Shown one piece after another: positions 44,590 through 52,167 of a stretch of 64,000 nucleotides of DNA. The notes below the pieces were generated by a model. That model saw only the letters and a list, made by a program, of their open reading frames with translations. It was not told the origin of the DNA and searched no databases. A program made the position numbers and the translations under genes. This DNA comes from Hydrogenophilales bacterium 16-64-40 (GTDB lineage Bacteria > Pseudomonadota > Gammaproteobacteria > Burkholderiales > Thiobacillaceae): assembly GCA_002256995.1 (NCBI GenBank), contig NCGX01000018.1, positions 1 to 64,000 of the forward strand. Direction: 5' to 3'. Within the stretch, counting starts at the first letter, position 1; each line of letters begins with the position of its first letter.

Positions 44590-45441
44590 TCACTCCTGGT
44601 AAGCGACGCGCTTGCTCAGCACGCCGAAGACACTGTCGAGCGCCATGCCGACGACGCCGATCATGAGGATGGCGAACAGCACGTTGGTGAGCGACAGGTT
44701 GTTCCATTCGTTCCACACGAAGTAGCCGATGCCGGTGCCGCCGACCAGCATTTCGGCGGCGACGATGACCAGCCAGGCGATGCCCATGGAAATACGCATG
44801 CCGGCCAGGATCGTCGGCGCGGCGGCGGGCAGGATGACGCGGAACGCCTTCCGTAGCGGATTGACCTCCAGCGTACGCGAGACGTCGAGCCAGTCGTGCC
44901 GCACGTTGGCGACGCCGTGCGCGGTGTTGATCAGCATCGGCCACAGCGAGCAGATGAAGATGACGAAGATCGACGAGGCCGACGCATCCTTGATGGTGTA
45001 GAGCGCGAGCGGCATCCACGCCAGCGGCGAGATCGGTTTCAGCACCTGCACATAGGGGTCGACTGCCTGATAGATCACCCGCGAGTTGCCGATGACAAAG
45101 CCGAGCGGAATCGCCACCATCGCAGCGAGGAAAAAGCCGCCCAGCACGCGCACCAGCGAATAGGCGAGCTGGATGCCGATGCCCTTGTCGTTCGGACCAT
45201 TGTCGTAGAACGGGTCCGACAGCTTGTCCCACAGCGTCTGCCCCATTGCCGCCGGGGTGGGGAAACTCGACGCCGCCGTGGCGCCGCCGCCGCCCATCAG
45301 CGCGGCGTATTCGGGGTCGACGCCCGCCGCGACGGTGTCGGCTTGCGGCAGCGTCGCCAGCTGCCAGACCAGCAGGATCACCCCGAACAACACCAGCGAC
45401 AGCAGGGTGGACTTTTGGTTGAGCGAGAGTCGCGTTTTCAT
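44590..45441 (-). CDS. cynB: Cyanate/nitrate-type ABC transporter permease
   Basis: This 283-residue permease of the NrtB/SsuC family has an N-terminal transmembrane helix, a periplasmic insert of about 60 residues rich in Gly and Ala ([20 protein letters not shown]), then the permease core with coupling loop [20 protein letters not shown] and [22 protein letters not shown]. The ATG overlaps the cynA stop by four bases. It forms the membrane channel with cynD. Confidence 0.87.
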   Translation of the reverse strand: MKTRLSLNQKSTLLSLVLFGVILLVWQLATLPQADTVAAGVDPEYAALMGGGGATAASSFPTPAAMGQTLWDKLSDPFYDNGPNDKGIGIQLAYSLVRVLGGFFLAAMVAIPLGFVIGNSRVIYQAVDPYVQVLKPISPLAWMPLALYTIKDASASSIFVIFICSLWPMLINTAHGVANVRHDWLDVSRTLEVNPLRKAFRVILPAAAPTILAGMRISMGIAWLVIVAAEMLVGGTGIGYFVWNEWNNLSLTNVLFAILMIGVVGMALDSVFGVLSKRVAYQE

Positions 45442-46796
45442 GAGCGTTTGATGGCGAAGGAGTTGAGGTATTCGGCAGGCTTCGCGGGGTCGAACACCTT
45501 GCCCATGATGGTGTGCTTGGTGTAGCTGTTCGCCGGCGCCTTCAGCCCGATTTCGGCCATGCGCGCCCGCGCGTCGGTGGCGCGGAACACTTCCTCGGCG
45601 ACCGCCTTGTAGTTGATGTCGCCCTTGATGTAGTTCCAGCGCTTCAGCTGGGTCAGGATCCACACCGCCATCGACTGCCAGGGGAAGGGATCGAAGTCGA
45701 CACGATCCGGCACGTTCCGCACCTTGCCGAGGCCGTCGGCGAAGCGCCCGGTCATCACCTGTTCCAGCACCGGGATCGGCTGGTTCAGATAGTTTGCCGG
45801 AGCGATCGCCTCGATGATCTCCTTGCGGTTCTCCGGCTTGTGCGCGTAGTCGGTGGCGCTGGCGATCGCGCGGAACAACGCGGCGTAGGTATTGGGAAAC
45901 TCCTTGTAGAAGCCTTCCTTCACGCCGAAGGCGCAGCAGGGATGACCGTCCCACAGATCACGCGACAGGGTGTGGATAAAGGCGAAGCCCTCGTACACCG
46001 CGCGCTGGTTGAACGGCTCGGGGCCGAGGAAGCCGTCGATGTTGCCGGCGCGCAGGTTGGCCACCATGTCGGGCGGCGGCATCATGCGCAGCTCGACATC
46101 CTTGTCGGGATCGACGCCGTGCTCGGCGAGGAAGTAGCGCAACAGCAGGTTGTGGATCGAGTAGTCGAACGGCAGGCCGAACTTCATCCCCTTCCAGTCC
46201 TTGGGGTTCATCTTGTCCTTGTGCTTCAGGTGCATGGTGATGGCCTGGCCGTTGATGTTCTGGATCGTCGCCACGTCGACGGCCTGCTTGGCCGATCCCA
46301 GCCCGAGCGACATCGCCAGCGGCATCGGCGACAGCAAATGCGAGGCGTCGTATTCCTTGTTCTGCACCTTGTCGCGCACCACCGCCCAGCCGGCGGTTTT
46401 CTGCAGGCTGACGTTCAGGCCTTCGCGCGCATAGAACCCCATTGGACCCGCCATGATGATGGGCGTGGCGCAGGTGATCGGGACGAAGCCGATCTTGAGG
46501 TCGGTCTTTTCAAGTTTGCCGCGTTCCGCCGCCAGCGCCTTCGCCGCGCCCATCGGGAACAGCGTCGAGATCGCCGCCATCGCCGTGCCGGCACCCACCG
46601 CGCGCAGGAAATTGCGGCGCATCTGGTCGTTGGGAAAGAGCCCGCGCATCACCGCCGACTCGACCACACGCGACACGCGCGCATCCTCGTTCGTCATGGC
46701 GGCATCGTGGTCGGCCTGGCTGTGGTGGCGACCGCAGCTGCAGCCTGCACGGTGCAGTTTGGAATCGGGGTCAAACGGATTATCAAAGCCGGACAT
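45438..46796 (-). CDS. cynA: Cyanate/nitrate-type ABC transporter binding protein (Tat-exported)
   Basis: This 452-residue NrtA/CynA-type protein has a long hydrophilic N-terminal extension (about 65 residues, with CSCGRHHSQ), then a Tat-like signal (RRNFLRAVGAGTAMAAIS) and a binding domain: LKIGFVPITCATPIIMAGPMGFYAREGL, SHLLSPMPLAMSLG, GLPFDYSIHNLLLRYFL and DGFLGPEPFNQRAVYEG. The start at 46796 has GGGAG upstream; open frame beyond it to 47018 lacks family similarity. The CxC-His cluster in the extension is unusual and might bind metal. It heads the minus-strand cynA-B-D-S operon. Confidence 0.87.
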   Translation of the reverse strand: MSGFDNPFDPDSKLHRAGCSCGRHHSQADHDAAMTNEDARVSRVVESAVMRGLFPNDQMRRNFLRAVGAGTAMAAISTLFPMGAAKALAAERGKLEKTDLKIGFVPITCATPIIMAGPMGFYAREGLNVSLQKTAGWAVVRDKVQNKEYDASHLLSPMPLAMSLGLGSAKQAVDVATIQNINGQAITMHLKHKDKMNPKDWKGMKFGLPFDYSIHNLLLRYFLAEHGVDPDKDVELRMMPPPDMVANLRAGNIDGFLGPEPFNQRAVYEGFAFIHTLSRDLWDGHPCCAFGVKEGFYKEFPNTYAALFRAIASATDYAHKPENRKEIIEAIAPANYLNQPIPVLEQVMTGRFADGLGKVRNVPDRVDFDPFPWQSMAVWILTQLKRWNYIKGDINYKAVAEEVFRATDARARMAEIGLKAPANSYTKHTIMGKVFDPAKPAEYLNSFAIKRS

Positions 46797-46982
46797 AAGG
46801 CGCTCCCATCGGGTTGAAAAAAATTCCTCACACGAACGCATGCACCAATTTCTGCATGCTCGCCCCGGTCTGGTGCATTTCATCCGTTCCGGTTTGCTGC
46901 GTGGCCTGCCGTTCAATTGCCCGGTTCGACGGGCTTTGGAGACAGAGGCCCTGCATTGCGTCGTGTTTCCACTCAAGCGGTA

Positions 46983-46999
46983 TTCAGGAAACGTGCCAG
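46983..46999 (-). promoter_or_regulatory. Candidate sigma54 promoter of the cyn operon
   Basis: The minus strand reads TGGCACGTTTCCTGAAT. The -24 part TGGCACG is perfect; the -12 part is CTGA instead of TTGC. It lies about 190 bases before cynA. The 46797-47124 gap also contains the divergent activator's leader and the palindrome at 47099. Confidence 0.45.
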
Positions 47000-47072
47000 C
47001 TCGCTTGAAATATGACAAGCCATTGTTTTAAATGGACGATTTTTAGGAAACCCGGGGAACGTGCTGAATTGC

Positions 47073-47087
47073 TGGCCCGATTCTTGA
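47073..47087 (+). promoter_or_regulatory. Candidate sigma54-like promoter of the activator gene
   Basis: TGGCCCGATTCTTGA resembles TGGCAC-N5-TTGC with two mismatches, 38 bases before the activator start. Weak on its own. Confidence 0.35.
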
Positions 47088-47098
47088 TTACACAGTGT

Positions 47099-47111
47099 TG
47101 ACAATTTGTTT
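47099..47111. promoter_or_regulatory. Candidate activator-binding palindrome (cyn side)
   Basis: TGACAATTTGTTT matches the perfect palindrome at 48704-48716 at 11 of 13 positions. It is about 105 bases upstream of the divergent cyn promoter candidate, a normal enhancer distance. Confidence 0.5.
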
Positions 47112-47124
47112 CGGAGAACCCGCC

Positions 47125-48696
47125 ATGACTGCTATTGCACTGCCTGCCGAACGCCTGCAAGACGAGGAAATGCTGGTGATCCGCGAGTCAGCGCGCCTGA
47201 TGGGAAAAAGCCTGGAGCCCGGCCCGGTGATTCGCGAAATGCTGCACCTGATCTCGGAATTTCTCGGGCTCAACCGCGGGCGGGTGGTGCTGCGGCAGCC
47301 CGGCGGCAGCGACTTTGCGATCCGCCATGCCTACGGGCTGACGACGGACGAAATCGAGCGCGGGGTCTACCGGCCCGGCGACGGCGTCACCGGCCGCGTG
47401 CTGCAAAGCGGCGAGACGGCGATCGTGCAGGACATCGACGACGACCCGCATTACCTCGCCCGCGCGGTCGATCGCGGCCGCCTGCCGAACGAGACGGTGA
47501 GCTTCATCGCGCTGCCGCTGCGGAGCGATGGCGAAGTGCTGGGCCTCCTGGGGGTGCATCGGATTCGCGGCCGCGCGCGGGCCTTGGCCGACGACCTGCG
47601 CCTGCTTGAAATCATCGCCACGCTGATTACCCAGGTCCTGAAGTTGAACGAGCACGTGGCGAAACAGACCGCGCGGCTGGAACACGAAAACCGCGAGCTC
47701 AAATGGGCGCTCGAGCGCGGCGCGCCGCAACAGGCCACACTCGGCATCGTCGGCGAATCGCCCGCGCTGCGCCATGCACTGCGCCAGATCGAGCAGGTCG
47801 CACCGACCGAGGCGACGGTGCTGCTGCTGGGCGAGTCGGGCACCGGCAAGGAACTGTTCGCGCGCGCGCTGCACCTGTCGAGCCCGCGCCGCGACCAGGC
47901 TTTCGTCAAGGTGAACTGCGGGGCCATTCCGGAAAACCTGTTCGAGTCGGAATTGTTCGGCTACGAGAAAGGCGCGTTCACCGGCGCCTCGACCGCGCGC
48001 GCCGGCTATTTCGAGCAGGCCGGCGGCGGCACGCTGTTCCTAGACGAAATCGGCGAGCTGCCGCTGGCGATGCAGGTAAAGCTGCTGCGGGTGCTGCAGG
48101 AAAAAACCCTGCAGCGCGTCGGCGGCCACCGCGAAACGCCGATCGACGTGCGCATCGTCGCCGCCACCAACCTCGACCTGCAGCAGCAGGTCGCCGCCGG
48201 CCGCTTCCGCCTCGACCTGTATTACCGCCTCAACATTATTCCGATCCGCCTGCCGGCGCTGCGCGAGCGGCGCGAGGACATTCGCCCGCTGGTACGCCAC
48301 CAGCTCAACCTCATCAGCCAGAGCTACCAGCGCAACGTCGGGCTGACCCCGGACGCGATGGAGCGACTAGCCGACTACCCGTGGCCGGGCAACATCCGCC
48401 AGCTGCACAACGTGCTGGAGCGCCTGGTGCTGCTGGCCGAAGGCGCGACGGTGTCCGCGCGCGAGGTGGAACACGTCATTCGCAGCGAAGCGACGGGCAC
48501 GCCCGCAGCGGCACCGCCGCTTGACAACGCCCCCGCCACGGCGGTGCGCCCCTATCTGCCGGCGCAATCGCACGACCGCCGGCAGATCGAGCAGGCGCTG
48601 GCGCAGACCCACGGCAACAAGTCGCGTGCGGCACAGGTGCTGGGCCTGACCCTGCGCCAGCTGAACTACCGCATCAAGCGCCTCGCCATGGCCTGA
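47125..48696 (+). CDS. Sigma54-dependent transcriptional activator (NifA/NorR type)
   Basis: This 523-residue enhancer-binding protein has an N-terminal GAF domain at about 35-185 ([42 protein letters not shown]), a coiled-coil linker, and an AAA+ domain at about 215-445 with Walker A GESGTGKE, the sigma54 contact loop FEKGAFTGA-like [16 protein letters not shown], Walker [14 protein letters not shown] and R-finger region. A Fis-type helix-turn-helix closes it ([33 protein letters not shown]). GAF domains of this class sense small molecules such as 2-oxoglutarate, NO or anions; here the ligand is unknown. It is divergent from cynABDS and upstream of the OsmC operon, both with -24/-12-like promoters, so it likely controls both. 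Confidence 0.87.
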   Translation: MTAIALPAERLQDEEMLVIRESARLMGKSLEPGPVIREMLHLISEFLGLNRGRVVLRQPGGSDFAIRHAYGLTTDEIERGVYRPGDGVTGRVLQSGETAIVQDIDDDPHYLARAVDRGRLPNETVSFIALPLRSDGEVLGLLGVHRIRGRARALADDLRLLEIIATLITQVLKLNEHVAKQTARLEHENRELKWALERGAPQQATLGIVGESPALRHALRQIEQVAPTEATVLLLGESGTGKELFARALHLSSPRRDQAFVKVNCGAIPENLFESELFGYEKGAFTGASTARAGYFEQAGGGTLFLDEIGELPLAMQVKLLRVLQEKTLQRVGGHRETPIDVRIVAATNLDLQQQVAAGRFRLDLYYRLNIIPIRLPALRERREDIRPLVRHQLNLISQSYQRNVGLTPDAMERLADYPWPGNIRQLHNVLERLVLLAEGATVSAREVEHVIRSEATGTPAAAPPLDNAPATAVRPYLPAQSHDRRQIEQALAQTHGNKSRAAQVLGLTLRQLNYRIKRLAMA

Positions 48697-48703
48697 CAAT
48701 GGT

Positions 48704-48716
48704 TAACAATTTGTTA
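48704..48716. promoter_or_regulatory. Perfect palindrome, candidate activator-binding site (OsmC side)
   Basis: TAACAA-T-TTGTTA lies about 85 bases before the sigma54 promoter at 48793, the usual enhancer distance, and resembles the site at 47099-47111. Confidence 0.55.
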
Positions 48717-48790
48717 GCGCGCAAAGGGGACTGAATAGAGCCATCGGACAATATTCACTTAAGGATCAATGGCTTGACATTGACTGACCG

Positions 48791-48807
48791 AGCTGGCACG
48801 GGAATCG
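48791..48807 (+). promoter_or_regulatory. Sigma54 promoter of the OsmC operon
   Basis: CTGGCACGGGAATCGCA keeps GG at -24 and GC at -12 with correct 10-base spacing and a perfect TGGCACG. It lies about 50 bases before the OsmC start. Confidence 0.75.
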
Positions 48808-48856
48808 CAATACAGAGCATATCGGTTTCCGATCAACCCACCAAAGGAGTCATCCC

Positions 48857-49399
48857 ATGTCCGAAGTCGTTGCCCTGAAAACCCCAACCGTGCTCGAGCC
48901 CATCGATGCCGACGGCCTCGCGGCCCTCGCCACCAAGGGCCGCGCCAATCCGCAGTCGGTCGTCACGCTGAAAGCGAAGACCGTATGCGAAAGCAAGTTC
49001 CGCAACCTCACCTACGTGCGCAACCTCGACGCGCACGTGATCGACGAGCCGCCGCACCTGCTCGGCGACGACACCGCGCCGAATCCATCCGAGGCCGTGC
49101 TCGCCACGCTCGGCTCCTGCCTGTCGGTCGGGCTGCACGCCAACGCGGTGGCGCGCGGCATCACGCTGACAAGGCTCGAACTCGAACTCGAAGGCGACAT
49201 CAATGTCACCGCCGTGTGGGGTGTAGGCGACCTCGACCCGCTGAAGAAGCTGGGCTTCACCGACGTGCGCGTGAAGGTGCATCTGGAAGGCGACGCCAGC
49301 GAGGAAGAACTGAGGGACCTGGTCGCGCATTCCAACGCCTGGTCGCCGGTCGCCAACACGCTGCGCAACCCGGTCAACGTCAGCGTCGAACTCGGCTGA
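48857..49399 (+). CDS. OsmC-family protein
   Basis: This 180-residue protein belongs to the OsmC/Ohr fold. The peroxidatic-type Cys lies in LATLGSCLSVGLHANAVARGI. The second catalytic Cys of true organic hydroperoxide reductases is absent: the equivalent segment reads HSNAWSPVANTLRNPV. An additional Cys near the N-terminus (KTVCESKF) might substitute. Such SPV-type OsmC proteins often occur beside sulfur or redox genes, and their reaction is unsettled. First gene of a four-gene operon with a sigma54 promoter; AAAGGAG precedes the ATG. Confidence 0.85.
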   Translation: MSEVVALKTPTVLEPIDADGLAALATKGRANPQSVVTLKAKTVCESKFRNLTYVRNLDAHVIDEPPHLLGDDTAPNPSEAVLATLGSCLSVGLHANAVARGITLTRLELELEGDINVTAVWGVGDLDPLKKLGFTDVRVKVHLEGDASEEELRDLVAHSNAWSPVANTLRNPVNVSVELG

Positions 49400-49428
49400 C
49401 CCGTCTGGTCTTTATTTTGGAGCGCATC

Positions 49429-50586
49429 ATGCCTGCAACCGCACTTGCGAACACGCCCGCTGAAATCCTGCCGGGCCTGGCCGAACTCATCGCCGCCGAA
49501 CTCGCGCCCAAGGTGGTCGACATCGACCTCAAGGGCGTCTACCCGGGCGATTTTCTCAAACAGCTCGGCGCGCTCGGCGGGCTGGGCAGCCTGACGCCGG
49601 TCGAGCACGGCGGCACCGCGCTGGGCCTCGGCCACGCCATCCAGTTGATCGAGGAAGCGTCGAAGGAATGCGTCTCCACCGGCTTCCTGCTGTGGGCGGA
49701 ATACGCATTGCAGTGGTACGTGATCAACAGTTCCAACGTCGCGCTCGCCGCCGAGATGCTACCGAAAATGGCGCGCGGCGAAGTGCTCGGCGGCACCGCG
49801 CAGTCGAACAGCATGAAGTCCTGCGTCGGCATCGAGGAAGCGCGCCTGAAGGCCCAGCGGGTGGACGGCGGTTACCGCATCAACGGCGTGCTGCCGTGGG
49901 TGTCGAATATCGGCCTTGATCACTATTTCCACATGGGGGCCACGCTGCCCGACACGCCCGGCCTGGTGATCGGCCTGGTGCACGGCAGCACGCCCGGACT
50001 CACGCTGACGCAGAACGCGCACTTCATCGGCATGGAAGGTACCAACACCTTCGCCTGCCAGTTCCGCGACGTGTTTCTCACCGACAGCCGGGTGGTCTGC
50101 CATGCGGATGAATTCAGCGCCTTCCGCGACCGCACCAAGTCTGCCTTCATCCTGCTGCAGATGGGAATGGGGCTCGGCCTGGTGGACGCTTGCGTGGCGA
50201 TGATGAGGCGCGCCGACAAGCAGTTCGGCCACGTCAACCGTTTCCTCGACGTGCAGGCCGACGCGCTGGAGGCCGAACTCGACGCCGCGCGTGCCGCCAC
50301 CTACGCGCTGGCAGCCAAGATCGAACGCGACGGCAGCGCCCCGCATGTGAAGGAAACCCTGCAAGTGCGGCTCGCCGGCAGCGAATTGAGTCTCAAGGCC
50401 GCCAACGCCGCGATGATGCACATGGGCGCCAAGGGCTATCTGTCGAACAATGCCGCGCAGCGCCGCCTGCGCGAGGCCTACTTCATCGCCATCGTCACCC
50501 CGGCGATCAAGCACCTGCGCAAGGAACTCCACGAGTTCGACACCGCCGCCTGTGTACTGGCCCAGCCTGAGCTGGAGGTCGTATGA
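49429..50586 (+). CDS. Acyl-CoA dehydrogenase-like flavoprotein
   Basis: This 385-residue protein has the acyl-CoA dehydrogenase fold: LGSLTPVEHGGTALGLGHAIQLIEEAS (N-terminal helical part), GGTAQSNSMKSCVGIEEARLKAQRVDGGYRINGVLPWVSNI (beta domain), GMEGTNTFACQFRDVFL and a C-terminal four-helix domain. The usual catalytic Glu context is not evident. Relatives such as SfnB and DszC act on sulfur compounds or as flavin oxygenases. With rubredoxin and OsmC as neighbours, a flavin-dependent redox step on a small sulfur or nitrogen compound is plausible but unproven. Stop overlaps the next start (ATGA). Confidence 0.8.
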   Translation: MPATALANTPAEILPGLAELIAAELAPKVVDIDLKGVYPGDFLKQLGALGGLGSLTPVEHGGTALGLGHAIQLIEEASKECVSTGFLLWAEYALQWYVINSSNVALAAEMLPKMARGEVLGGTAQSNSMKSCVGIEEARLKAQRVDGGYRINGVLPWVSNIGLDHYFHMGATLPDTPGLVIGLVHGSTPGLTLTQNAHFIGMEGTNTFACQFRDVFLTDSRVVCHADEFSAFRDRTKSAFILLQMGMGLGLVDACVAMMRRADKQFGHVNRFLDVQADALEAELDAARAATYALAAKIERDGSAPHVKETLQVRLAGSELSLKAANAAMMHMGAKGYLSNNAAQRRLREAYFIAIVTPAIKHLRKELHEFDTAACVLAQPELEVV

Positions 50587-50972
50587 TCCGCTTCGCGGTC
50601 TCCCTTTCCGTGGACGAAGCGGCCGACAAGCTGATCGCCGCCATCGCGGCCTACCCGATGGGCCTGGTCGCCCACGCCAACGGCCAAGCCAACTGCGCCA
50701 AGAAGGGCATCACGGTGCCGGCCGACCAGGTGCTCGAGGTGTTCCGTCCCGACTACGCCGTCAAGGTGTGGGCGGCGGAGAAAGCGGCCGGCATCGATAT
50801 TCCGCTGCGCATCCATCTCTACGAAGCCGACGGCACGACGTGGATTGCCTACCGCCCCGCCACCGAAATATTCAAACCCTACGTCAACCCGCAGCTCGAT
50901 GTGCTGGGCAGCGAGCTGGACGCCATTTTCAACCAATTGCTGGCCACGTTCGATCCGTGGAAATTGCCATGA
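50583..50972 (+). CDS. Cytoplasmic DUF302 protein lacking cysteines
   Basis: This 129-residue protein is a lone DUF302 domain without a signal peptide: FAVSLSVDEAADKLIAAIAAYPMGLVAHANGQANCAKKGI, VLEVFRPDYAVKVWAAEKAAGIDIPLRIHLYEADGTTWIAYRPATEIF and a C-terminal amphipathic helix. The FC and PCRI cysteines of other copies are Arg/Pro and Leu here (VFRPD, IPLRI). It is coupled to both neighbours by ATGA overlaps, so a cytoplasmic role beside the flavoprotein and rubredoxin is likely. Function unknown. Confidence 0.8.
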   Translation: MIRFAVSLSVDEAADKLIAAIAAYPMGLVAHANGQANCAKKGITVPADQVLEVFRPDYAVKVWAAEKAAGIDIPLRIHLYEADGTTWIAYRPATEIFKPYVNPQLDVLGSELDAIFNQLLATFDPWKLP

Positions 50973-51181
50973 TAAATCTCGCTACTACTATCTCTACCCC
51001 CGAATCCGCCCCCGCCTTCCGCAAATGGACCTGCGCCGTCTGCGACTACGTCTACAACGAAGCGCTCGGTGACCCCGATCACGGGCTGGCCCCTGGCACC
51101 CGCTATGAAGCCATCCCCGACGACTGGAGCTGTCCCGACTGCGGCGTGATCAAGACGGACTTCTACTGCTTCGACGACTGA
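50969..51181 (+). CDS. Rubredoxin (second copy)
   Basis: This 70-residue protein has an N-terminal extension of about 18 residues before the rubredoxin domain. Iron ligands lie in WTCAVCDYVYNEALGDPDHG and WSCPDCGVIKTDFYCF; an additional Cys near the C-terminus (YCFDD) is unusual. It is the last gene of the OsmC operon and probably the electron carrier for the flavoprotein encoded two genes upstream. Confidence 0.92.
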   Translation: MINLATTISTPESAPAFRKWTCAVCDYVYNEALGDPDHGLAPGTRYEAIPDDWSCPDCGVIKTDFYCFDD

Positions 51182-51280
51182 CTCGCGTAAGACGTGCTGG
51201 GCAGGCCGTCAATCCGCGTGGCCGCATTGCGCTGAATATGCGGCGCATCACTGCATACGGACCGCCCCGTTATCGCTAAC

Positions 51281-51547
51281 CTGGTTTTGGCTTTCTTCCC
51301 CTTACAGGCCCGCCGAAGATCAAGCGCGTCGGGTGGATCAGCGGCAAAGGTGTTTGAGCCCCGCCCACAAAAAACAAAATCAAAACAACCAAGGCGGGGC
51401 GAGTTCTTTGCCGCCCACCCGACGCGCTTGATCTTCGGGAATTCGGGACTGTCGGGGTCGCCTTTTCTTTGGTTACTTTCTTTTGGCGAAGCAAAAGAAA
51501 GTAACTTGCCGCCGGGCAACCCCCGGCCAACGCTCAGCAGTCCTGTG
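51281..51547 (-). repeat. Structured intergenic repeat, copy C
   Basis: Same order of hairpins as copies A and B: long stem with arms GAAGATCAAGCGCGTCGGGTGG, then GTTACTTTCTTTTG/CAAAAGAAAGTAAC and the GCCGGGGG.TGCCCGGC hairpin. The outer CGTCATTGCGAG part is missing. The second hairpin differs from A and B (TTTCTTTTG versus TTTTCTTG) with matching changes in both arms. The rest of the 51182-51603 gap holds no gene. Confidence 0.85.
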
Positions 51548-51603
51548 AAAAACTGGCCATTGCCAAATTTCAGGAATCCCACCCGCCCCGGTAAAATCCG
51601 GGA

Positions 51604-52161
51604 ATGATTGTCTACCTCCACGGCTTCAATTCCTCCCCCGCGTCCGGCAAGGCCCGGCAGCTCGGCGAGCACATGGCCGCGATCGGCCGCCAGGCGGACT
51701 ACTACTGCCCGGCGCTGCCCAACGGCCCGCGCGAGGCCATCGCGCTGGTTGAGGCCGAACTGGAACAGCGCCGCCCCGAATCGGTCACCCTGGTCGGCAG
51801 TTCGCTGGGCGGCTTCTACGCCACCTATCTGGCGGAAAAGCACGACTGGAAGGCGGTGCTGGTGAACCCGGCGGTGCACGCCCACACGCTGTTGCGCAGC
51901 GCGCTCGGCCCGCAGACCAACTGGCACACCGGCGAGCAGTGGGAACTTACCGAGGCACATCTGGCCGAACTCGCCGCGCTGGATGTCGAACGCATTACCC
52001 GCCCCGAACGCTATCTGCTGCTGGTGCAGACCGGCGACGAGGTGCTCGATTACTGCGATGCGGTGGCCTACTACGCCGGTGCCACGCAGATCATCGAAGA
52101 CGGCGGCGACCACGGCTTTGCCGGGTTCGAGCGCCACTACCAAACCATTCTGGATTTCTGA
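51604..52161 (+). CDS. YqiA-family alpha/beta hydrolase (esterase)
   Basis: This 185-residue cytoplasmic hydrolase has MIVYLHGFNSSPASGKARQLG, a nucleophile elbow LVGSSLGGFYATYLAEKH (Ser in GSSLGG), Asp in LLVQTGDEVLDY and His in DGGDHGFAGFERH, giving a full catalytic triad. YqiA proteins hydrolyse short acyl esters; the physiological substrate is unknown. It starts about 55 bases after repeat copy C and is followed after 6 bases by the RNase gene. Confidence 0.88.
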   Translation: MIVYLHGFNSSPASGKARQLGEHMAAIGRQADYYCPALPNGPREAIALVEAELEQRRPESVTLVGSSLGGFYATYLAEKHDWKAVLVNPAVHAHTLLRSALGPQTNWHTGEQWELTEAHLAELAALDVERITRPERYLLLVQTGDEVLDYCDAVAYYAGATQIIEDGGDHGFAGFERHYQTILDF

Positions 52162-52167
52162 TCTTTC

